59,952 nucleotides of DNA from Cohnella rhizoplanae (GTDB taxonomy: Bacteria > Bacillota > Bacilli > Paenibacillales > Paenibacillaceae), in contig NZ_CAOJCN010000031.1 in the NCBI RefSeq assembly GCF_948329515.1, positions 1 to 59,952 on the forward strand. Direction: 5' to 3'. The first letter of the stretch is position 1. Every line of letters begins with the position of its first letter. Positions 53,749-59,952 of the stretch are shown here, one piece after another. The notes beneath the pieces were generated by a model. That model was not told the origin of the DNA. It worked only from the letters and a program-made list of their open reading frames with translations, and did no database searches. A program made the translations under genes and the position numbers.

Positions 53749-55854
53749 CTAGCTCTTCCACCAGCCGCGCAGCCTGCTCCAGAGCGACTTCGGCGCGCCG
53801 TCGTCCCTCGTCGCGGCCTCCGGATCTTCGCCGCAGGTGCCGGTCGGCTCGGTGCCGGCCAGAAAAGCCGCGTGTACGCGCGCCGGACAGGCCGCCGACG
53901 CGAGCAGTCCGGAGGCGGGATCGATGTCCGCGGCGACGACGCCCTCGGGCATCGCGAAGGCGTGCGGCTCCACACCGGCCAGCGCCTCCTCCGTGTATTC
54001 CGCGAAGATGGGGGCCGCCCGGTGCGCTTCGCTGGAGGTGATGGCCCTGCCTTTGTCGTAGCCGACCCAGACGGAGGTGACCAGGTCCGGCGTGTAGCCC
54101 ACGAACCAGGCGTCGGAGCTTGTCGTGCCCGACTTGCCCGCCGTCGGCCGGTGCAGCAGGTGCGCGACGCGCCGGGCGGTGCCGCCGGGCTCGAACACGC
54201 TGCCCAGCAGGTCGGTCAGGACGTAGGATAGCGCGGGGGAGACGATCTGCTTGGCCTCCGGGTGCGCTTCGTACAGCGTATGGCCGGCGCTGTCGGCGAT
54301 GCGCAGGATGGCCGTCGGCTCGCGCTTCACGCCGCCGGCCGCGAATACGGCGTAGGCTGACGCCATCTCGTACGGGCTCACCGGGAACGTTCCGAGCGCG
54401 AGCGACGGCACGGCGTTCATCTTGGCGGTGATGCCGAGCTTGCGCGCCATGGCGATGACCGACTCGGGGCCGGTCTTCATCAGCGTCTGCACCGCGAAGA
54501 TGTTGTCCGAGGCGCCGATCGCCTGCCGCAAGCCGATGTCCGCGCCGAAGTATCGGTCGTTGTAATTGCTCGGCCGGTACACCTTGCGGTAGTCGTCGTA
54601 GTAAAAGACGGTCGGCTCGCTGCGGAAGGTCGTCGCCGCGGTGACGGCGCGGCTGTCGAGCGCTGCGGCATAGACGATCGCCTTGAACGAAGAGCCGGGC
54701 TGGCGCGTGGCCGCGAACACGCGATTGTAGGGATTATCCACGTAATGGCGGCCTCCCACCATCGCCTTGATGTATCCCGTCGACGGATCGATCGAGACGA
54801 GCGCCGCCTGCAGCTGGCTGTTCTTGGGCATCTGCTTCTCCACGGCCGCTTCCGCCTCGCGCTGCATCCGGCTGTCCAGCGTCGTATAGATCTGCAGCCC
54901 GCCCTCGTTCAGCAGCCGCTCCTCGATGCCGAGCTTGCCGGCCGCCAGCTTCCGCACGTAATCCGCGAAGTAGGGCGCGCTCTGTCCGCGATTGTCGGGC
55001 ATCGGCCGGATGACGACATGCTCCGCGAGCGCTTGCCGCCGCTGCTCCGCATCGATCGCGCCGCTCTCCTCCATCGACTGCAGCACGATGCGCTGGCGCT
55101 GGAGCGCCTGGGGCAGCCGCGTGTACGGGGAATAGTAGCGCGGTCCCTTCGGGATGCCGGCGAGCAGCGCGCCCTCGGCCAGGCTGAGCGACGACGCGGG
55201 CTTCCCGAAATACAGCTGCGCCGCGGCTTCGGCGCCATACGCGCCGTTGCCGTAGTAGATCTGATTCAGGTACATCTCTAGTATCTTGTCCTTGCTGTAC
55301 TTGCGCTCCAGCATCGCGGCGTACCATGCTTCCTTGGCCTTGCGCGTCCAGGTGCGCTCGTGGCTCAGGTACAGATTGCGCGCGAGCTGCTGCGTCAGCG
55401 TGCTGGCCCCCTGTTCGCGCGACAGGTGCCGCGCGTCCACCCACGCCGCCCTCGCGAGTCCGCGCAGATCGACGCCGGCATGCGAGTAGAACCGCCGATC
55501 CTCTATCGCCAGCGTCGCCTTCGTCAGCCAGGGCGAGATGTCGCGCAGCGCCACCGTCCGCCGGTTTACGCCGCCCTGTTGGGAGGAGAGCAACTGGCCG
55601 TTCATGTCGAAGATTCGGGTCGATTGGGGCATCTCCGCCATCGGCAGGCTGCCGAACCGGAGCGCGAGTTCGGCCGCGGCGACGACGGCCGCGATCAGCA
55701 GGCAGGCGATGCCGAGCGCCATTCGCCATCCGAGCCGGCGTCGCTTGCCGCCGTCCGCCCGCTTGCGGCCCGCTCCGCGTTCGGACTGGGCTGCCATGCC
55801 TGCCGAGGCAGGCACCTCAGGCACCGGCGCGCTTCCGCCCGTACGCATATCCAT
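53749..55854 (-). CDS. pbpG: Class A penicillin-binding protein (PBP1A/PbpG family)
   Basis: 701 residues. A short cytoplasmic basic tail, one membrane anchor (about residues 42-64), glycosyltransferase 51 domain (about 80-260: EDRRFYSHAGVD with catalytic Glu, GASTLTQQLARN, LNQIYYGNGAYG, EGALLAGIPKGP), and transpeptidase domain (about 330-640: SSFK active-site Ser with SxxK, SDN in GASDNIFA, KSGTT). It polymerises and cross-links peptidoglycan. The frame opens at 55890, but AAGGAGGGG points to ATG 55854. The neighbouring ywhD and speE match the context of pbpG, a spore-cortex PBP of Bacillus; the symbol rests on that synteny. Confidence 0.9.
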   Translation of the reverse strand: MDMRTGGSAPVPEVPASAGMAAQSERGAGRKRADGGKRRRLGWRMALGIACLLIAAVVAAAELALRFGSLPMAEMPQSTRIFDMNGQLLSSQQGGVNRRTVALRDISPWLTKATLAIEDRRFYSHAGVDLRGLARAAWVDARHLSREQGASTLTQQLARNLYLSHERTWTRKAKEAWYAAMLERKYSKDKILEMYLNQIYYGNGAYGAEAAAQLYFGKPASSLSLAEGALLAGIPKGPRYYSPYTRLPQALQRQRIVLQSMEESGAIDAEQRRQALAEHVVIRPMPDNRGQSAPYFADYVRKLAAGKLGIEERLLNEGGLQIYTTLDSRMQREAEAAVEKQMPKNSQLQAALVSIDPSTGYIKAMVGGRHYVDNPYNRVFAATRQPGSSFKAIVYAAALDSRAVTAATTFRSEPTVFYYDDYRKVYRPSNYNDRYFGADIGLRQAIGASDNIFAVQTLMKTGPESVIAMARKLGITAKMNAVPSLALGTFPVSPYEMASAYAVFAAGGVKREPTAILRIADSAGHTLYEAHPEAKQIVSPALSYVLTDLLGSVFEPGGTARRVAHLLHRPTAGKSGTTSSDAWFVGYTPDLVTSVWVGYDKGRAITSSEAHRAAPIFAEYTEEALAGVEPHAFAMPEGVVAADIDPASGLLASAACPARVHAAFLAGTEPTGTCGEDPEAATRDDGAPKSLWSRLRGWWKS

Positions 55855-56013
55855 TTCGACCCCTCCTTCGTTTTCCGTTCGCACGATCACCCCTTATTAT
55901 GGAAAAGTCGGCTTCCTCTTATTCCAGCCCCGTCCAAATCCGCATTGCTTTTTACGCACGATCCCCTATAATACAACTTGTTCAGTCGAATCCGACAGGA
56001 AAGAAGGGATCCC

Positions 56014-56850
56014 ATGTCCTCCATGGAATTGTGGTACACCGAAAAGCAGACCGAAAACTTCGGCATTACGGCGAAGATCAAGCAAACATACGTGCACGAG
56101 CAAACGGATTTCCAAGAGCTGGCGATGATCGAGACGGAAGAGTGGGGCAACATGCTGGTGCTGGACGGCATGGTCATGACGACGGTCAAGGACGAGTTCG
56201 TCTACCATGAGATGGTCGCGCATCCTGCGCTGTTCACGCACCCGAATCCGGAGCAGGTGCTGGTCGTCGGCGGCGGCGACGGCGGCGTCATCCGCGAGGT
56301 GCTGAAGCATCCGAAGGTCAAGAAGGCGGTCCTCGTCGACATCGACGGCAAGGTCATCGAGTACTCCAAGCAATACCTGCCCTCGATCGCCGGCAAGCTC
56401 GAAGACCCGCGGGTCGACGTGCAGGTGAATGACGGCTTCAAGCATATTCTCGATCATAAGAACACGTACGACGTCATTCTGGCGGATACGACCGAGCCGG
56501 TCGGCCCCGCGGCTCATCTGTTCACGCGCGGCTTCTACCAAGGCATCTACGAGTCGCTCAAGGAAGAGGGCCTGTTCGTCGCCCAGACGGACAACCCTTG
56601 GTTCAAAGCCGAGCTCATCCAGAGCGTCAATCGCGACGTGAAGGAAGTGTTCCCGATCGTGCGCGTGTTCACGGCGAACATCCCGACCTACCCGAGCGGT
56701 CTGTGGACCTTCACGATGGGCAGCAAAAAGCACGATCCGCTCCAGGTAGACGCGTCCAAGCTGCCGGAGCTCGACACGAAGTACTACACGCCCCGCCTGC
56801 ATCACGCAGCCTTCGCTCTGCCGAAGTTCGTCGAGGATCTGACCAAGTAA
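56014..56850 (+). CDS. speE: Polyamine aminopropyltransferase (spermidine synthase)
   Basis: 278 residues. LWYTEKQTENFGITAKI opens the family; the decarboxy-SAM site is VLVVGGGDGGVIREVLKHP, and catalytic/polyamine residues lie in VILADTTEPVGPA and AQTDNPWFKAELI. It transfers aminopropyl to putrescine. GAAGGGA precedes ATG 56014; the frame is open to 55978 but with no ribosome site there. In Bacillus speB (agmatinase) follows; here it is absent. Confidence 0.95.
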   Translation: MSSMELWYTEKQTENFGITAKIKQTYVHEQTDFQELAMIETEEWGNMLVLDGMVMTTVKDEFVYHEMVAHPALFTHPNPEQVLVVGGGDGGVIREVLKHPKVKKAVLVDIDGKVIEYSKQYLPSIAGKLEDPRVDVQVNDGFKHILDHKNTYDVILADTTEPVGPAAHLFTRGFYQGIYESLKEEGLFVAQTDNPWFKAELIQSVNRDVKEVFPIVRVFTANIPTYPSGLWTFTMGSKKHDPLQVDASKLPELDTKYYTPRLHHAAFALPKFVEDLTK

Positions 56851-56895
56851 TCACGGTTCTCCGCGATCGCTGTGTTAAGTATCTTTGATTATTCG

Positions 56896-56926
56896 ACCCG
56901 TTTCCGCACAGGAGACGGGTTTTTTC
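56896..56926 (+). terminator. Terminator of speE
   Basis: ACCCGTTTCC pairs with GGAGACGGGT (one mismatch), followed by six T. Confidence 0.85.
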
Positions 56927-57062
56927 TTGTTCTTCCAGTTGTTTACGTCAAAAATCATAACATTAATTCATTTCTTCCGTAGAATGTTCGGAAAATTAAG
57001 GAAAGCGTTGTCGAATGATGATATAATTACTAACACCATATATAGAAAAAGGGGTGGGTGGC

Positions 57063-59288
57063 ATGTTCGACTGGCTCGGAGTGAAAAAAGGTCTCCCGTT
57101 ATGGTGGTCGTACAGGCTCAACAGGAAGTTAAAACGCGATGTCGAGGAGATATTCGAAGGCATCGCCGAGACGCGGATGCAGCTTCTCAAGGATTGGACG
57201 ACCGATTACTGGCGCCATCTGGACCGGCTGCTGGAGCAGCTGCGTTCGGTTGGCATAGGCAACGCCCGGTCCGGCGAAGGGATCGCTCCCGAGGTGCTGG
57301 ATAAACTGGTCGGCTCGGCCTATACGCGGGCGACGGATTTCACGGAGATTTTCTTGCTCGACGGCGAGGGGGAGGTCTCGTATTCGACGTATACGCCGCA
57401 CACGGGGCGAGCCTACGGGACCGATGCGGGATTCGCGGCCGGCTTGGACTATGCACGGAGCGGGAGCGATGCCGCGCGGCCCTGCTTGTTCGGTCCGTTC
57501 CCGGATCCGTTGACGGAGGCGATCGGGCCTCGTTCGTCCGCTTTTCACGACAAGATGACCTTGCTCTTCATCCTGCCGATCGCGGCGGGCGGGCAGTGGC
57601 AGGGCGCGCTATGCGGCAGGGTGCCGAACGACGTCATCGGAGACCTCATCCAGCGCGAGTCCGGTCACGTCTACCCGGACTCCGGCGACAACTACCTGTT
57701 CATGGCGAAGCCGTCGCTGAACCTGCATATCGCGCCGGGCACCGCGCTGTCGCGAAGCCGGTTCGAGGACCGCACCTTCACCCACGGCGAGAATCTGAAG
57801 GACGGCGTCACCACCGACTGGGGCGTCGTCTCCGTCAAGGAACATACGGAGCTGGAGATCATGTTCACCGACCCGGCCACCGGACGGCTCCATCCGGGCG
57901 TCGCGAACACGATCCGCAACGGCAGCAACCTTTTCGTCGAGTTTCCCGGCTACTCGGACTACCGCCACATCCCCGTCATCGGCAAAGGCGTGACCTTCGA
58001 GCTCCCGCACTGCCCGGACCGCTGGGGCATGATGTGCGAGGGCGATCTGGAGGAGGTGTACCGGATCCGCAGCGTATCGGTGCGTCTCACGAAGCCTCTA
58101 TGGATCGGAGCGGTTGCTTTTTCTGCCGCTGCCGCCGCGCTAATGGGGTATCTGGCGTCCGAGGTATCTCCGTTCTGGATGGCCGTCTGCGAGCTGGCGC
58201 TGTCGCTGGCGGCCGGCTGGGCCGGCATCGCGCTGGTCCAGCGGCGGGCCGACGGTCGCGTCTCCGAGCCGCTGCGCAACCTGAGCAAGTTCATCCGGAT
58301 CAATGCCGAGGGCAAGGGCGATCTTACGCAGCGGATTCGAACCTCCGACTACGACAACGACGAGATTCGCGACCTGGCCAAGTGGATCAATAATATGATC
58401 GATTCGCTCGAGGGCATCATGCTGCAGGTGCGGCTCGCAGCGTCCGACGTGTCCAGCAGCCAGCGGCTCATGTACGAGTCCGCCGCGTCCACGGCGGGTT
58501 CGACGGAGCGGGTGAGCGAACGGATCCACGACATGATCCGCAGCCTCAGGCGCCAGCTCAAGGACATCGACGTCGCCAAGGACGTGGCGGGCGAGATGCG
58601 CGAGACCCTCGCGATGCTCGAGCGCAAGGCCGCGGAGCAGATCGCGGTCGCGCAGGGCGAGGTCGAGCGGATCGGCGGCAAAATGTCGCAGATCTCGGAC
58701 CGCGTCGCGCAGACCAACGGCACGATACGCGTGTTCATGGATACGGCCGGGGAGATCCGCAGCGTGCTGGGCGTCATCGAAGAGATCTCGGCGCAGACCA
58801 ATCTGCTCGCGCTTAACGCGTCCATCGAGGCGGCGCGCGTCGGCGAGCACGGGCGCGGATTCGCCGTCGTGGCCAGCGAGATCCGCAAGCTGGCGGACTC
58901 GACGCGCCGCTCGACGGCGGAGGTGCACGGCATCGTGGCGAAGATCTACGAGCACGCGGAGCTCGCCTATACGTCCATGGAAGAAGGCACGCGCGTGGTG
59001 GAGGAAGGCACGCAGCTCGTCGCCGTGGCCTCCGAGACGCTGGGATCCGCCAAGTCGGAGGACGCCATGAAGTCGCAGATCGTCGACGAGGTCGTCGCCT
59101 TGATGGAGAAGATCGCCAATGTCAGCAAAGAAAACCGCGCCATCTCCGCCGAGGTCGAGACCAAGGTGCAGTCGCTGCTCGGGGAGATCACGGGCGTGCG
59201 GCACACTTCGCACAGCGTCGAAGGCATCACTGCGTTCCTGCAGCAGTTGGTAGGGCAGTTCCAACTGACGGAGACGCGGCTGCGATAA
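57063..59288 (+). CDS. Methyl-accepting chemotaxis protein with central membrane hairpin
   Basis: 741 residues. No membrane segment in the first 340 residues. Two segments close together (about 345-365 and 372-394, LWIGAVAFSAAAAALMGYLA and FWMAVCELALSLAAGWAGIALV), then HAMP-like (about 400-460) and the signalling domain with the hairpin tip EEISAQTNLLALNASIEAARVGEHGRG (about 565-592; core Glu, Gln-Thr, Asn, Glu). Residues 1-340 hold the blocks GENLKDGVTTDWGVVSVKEHTE and HIPVIGKGVTFELPHC, which I cannot assign. AAAAGGGGTGGG precedes ATG 57063; GTG 57054 is possible. Confidence 0.88.
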   Translation: MFDWLGVKKGLPLWWSYRLNRKLKRDVEEIFEGIAETRMQLLKDWTTDYWRHLDRLLEQLRSVGIGNARSGEGIAPEVLDKLVGSAYTRATDFTEIFLLDGEGEVSYSTYTPHTGRAYGTDAGFAAGLDYARSGSDAARPCLFGPFPDPLTEAIGPRSSAFHDKMTLLFILPIAAGGQWQGALCGRVPNDVIGDLIQRESGHVYPDSGDNYLFMAKPSLNLHIAPGTALSRSRFEDRTFTHGENLKDGVTTDWGVVSVKEHTELEIMFTDPATGRLHPGVANTIRNGSNLFVEFPGYSDYRHIPVIGKGVTFELPHCPDRWGMMCEGDLEEVYRIRSVSVRLTKPLWIGAVAFSAAAAALMGYLASEVSPFWMAVCELALSLAAGWAGIALVQRRADGRVSEPLRNLSKFIRINAEGKGDLTQRIRTSDYDNDEIRDLAKWINNMIDSLEGIMLQVRLAASDVSSSQRLMYESAASTAGSTERVSERIHDMIRSLRRQLKDIDVAKDVAGEMRETLAMLERKAAEQIAVAQGEVERIGGKMSQISDRVAQTNGTIRVFMDTAGEIRSVLGVIEEISAQTNLLALNASIEAARVGEHGRGFAVVASEIRKLADSTRRSTAEVHGIVAKIYEHAELAYTSMEEGTRVVEEGTQLVAVASETLGSAKSEDAMKSQIVDEVVALMEKIANVSKENRAISAEVETKVQSLLGEITGVRHTSHSVEGITAFLQQLVGQFQLTETRLR

Positions 59289-59292
59289 TTGA

Positions 59293-59338
59293 AGCCCGGA
59301 CGAGCGCGTCGCGAGACGCTGCCGGTTCCGGGCTTTTT
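59293..59338 (+). terminator. Terminator of the chemoreceptor gene
   Basis: AAGCCCGGA and TCCGGGCTT arms form the base, separated by a GC-rich loop; five T follow. Confidence 0.75.
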
Positions 59339-59366
59339 GATGTGGAGGCGCGGCGCGGCCCCTGGC

Positions 59367-59850
59367 CGGAGATAGGCGCATATGGGCACTAACGTGCACG
59401 CGCCACGCTGCCCGAGGCCTGAGATAAGCGCATCTGGGCACTAACGTGCCCGCGCGGCGCGGCCCCTGGCAGGAGATAGGCGCATTTGGACACTAACGTG
59501 CCCGCGCCACGGTGCCCGAGGCCTGAGATAAGCGCATCTGGGCACTAACGTGCCCGCGCCAACGCAGCCCCGGGCCGGAGATAAGCGAATCTGGGCACTA
59601 ACGTGCCCGCGCGACGCAGTTCCGGGCCGGAGATAAGCGCATATGGGCACTAACGTGCCCGCGCCAACGCAGCCCCGTGCCGGAGATAGGCGCATACGGG
59701 CACTAACGCGCCCGCGCCACGGTGCCCGAGGCCTGAGATAAGCGCATCTGGGCACTAACGTGCCTGCGCGCCGTGGCTCCAGGCCCGAGATAAGCGCATC
59801 TGGGCACTAACGTGCCCGCGCGCCGCGGCCCCGGGCCGGAGATAAGCGCT
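59367..59850. repeat. Array of nine 52-53 bp hairpin-forming tandem repeats
   Basis: Units start at 59367, 59419, 59471, 59523, 59576, 59628, 59681, 59733 and 59785, with a partial one at 59837. Each has a conserved half (GAGATAAGCGCATCTGG) and a self-complementary GGGCACTAACGTGCCC (6-bp stem, TAAC loop), followed by a more variable GC-rich half. Differences among units (AGATAG/AGATAAG, CATATG/CATCTG) show they are not all recent copies. No unique spacers, so not CRISPR; no coding sense. Confidence 0.93.
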
Positions 59851-59952
59851 CAGCGGTTCAACCCCCTAACCTTGGACACTTTCGTCCAAAACCCGGGGTT
59901 CTCTCCCTAAATCGCAATATTTATCGGCTTAATGGCGCCGGAGAGAAAATGT
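59851..59952. other. Unannotated end of window
   Basis: Contains a TTGGAC-ACTTTC-GTCCAA hairpin at about 59873-59890 and AT-rich sequence afterwards. No gene start with a ribosome site is visible before the window ends. Confidence 0.5.

Noticed and set aside
56885..57304. Open frame beginning MIIRPVSAQETGFFLF before the chemoreceptor
   Set aside because: Starts inside the speE terminator and runs out of frame into the receptor gene; considered as a missing N-terminal TM for the receptor, but the frame does not connect.
59441..59755. Minus-strand open frame with CAYLRP repeats
   Set aside because: Product of the 52-bp repeat period giving a repeating peptide; no start signal.
59367..59850. 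Possible CRISPR array
   Set aside because: Units are contiguous and similar across their full length; no unique spacers of constant size and no cas genes.

Overview
The window comes from a GC-rich, endospore-forming, Gram-positive bacterium, most likely of the Paenibacillaceae (Cohnella or a high-GC Paenibacillus). This is inferred from gene content: SpoVAC/SpoVAD, DUF1657 and YetF spore genes, a ywhD-pbpG-speE block as in Bacillus, S-layer-homology (SLH) and copper-amine-oxidase-N plus CAP exoproteins, YesM/YesN two-component regulators, Lpl-type sugar ABC transporters, AGGAGG ribosome binding sites, and a c-di-AMP (ydaO) riboswitch before a NlpC/P60 gene. I see no rRNA, tRNA, insertion sequence, prophage or CRISPR array. 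It reads as ordinary chromosome with accessory surface and carbohydrate functions and several intergenic repeat arrays.

Layout. 1-3.1 kb: hflK-hflC and a secreted CAP-domain protein. 3.1-4.8 kb: a divergent pair of DUF4183 proteins, one collagen-like, probably spore or exosporium surface. 4.8-8.3 kb: exoA, a STAS protein and a PAS-PAS-GGDEF-EAL protein. 8.5-14.4 kb: a 1335-residue secreted glycoside hydrolase with FN3 and carbohydrate-binding modules, and an SLH-anchored protein. 14.6-18.8 kb: DUF6157, a DEDDh exonuclease, an RDD protein, and a TetR regulator with its MFS exporter; these last two genes carry the same palindromic operator. 19.1-26.5 kb: a complete mannitol PTS locus (mtlA, mtlR, mtlF, mtlD) followed by ptsI and an HPr gene, so sugar import, phosphorelay and first catabolic step lie together. 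26.6-31 kb: a DUF4190 membrane protein and an ABC-2 exporter whose permease pair and ATPase are separated by a hairpin-rich tandem repeat. 31-33.7 kb: a spoVAC-spoVAD-yetF cluster with no spoVAE, and a divergent DUF1657 gene. 33.8-35.6 kb: a polysaccharide deacetylase and an orphan siderophore-type ABC ATPase behind two Fur boxes. 35.8-39.3 kb: MoxR-DUF58-DUF4129 operon. 39.4-43.3 kb: riboswitch-controlled NlpC/P60 hydrolase, a membrane protein and an M1 metallopeptidase. 43.6-51.7 kb: esterase, YesM/YesN sensor-regulator and a complete Lpl-type ABC importer. 51.8-59.3 kb: a secreted unknown protein, ywhD, a class A PBP, speE and a chemoreceptor with unusual predicted topology. 59.3 kb to the end: an array of about nine 52-53 bp hairpin-forming repeats.

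Most genes are packed in short operons with ATGA overlaps and separated by clear intrinsic terminators. High GC makes long antisense open frames common; these were discarded. The most interesting items are the spoVA cluster without spoVAE, the three different tandem repeat arrays, the riboswitch abutting its ribosome binding site, the TetR/MFS operator pair and the chemoreceptor lacking an N-terminal membrane anchor.
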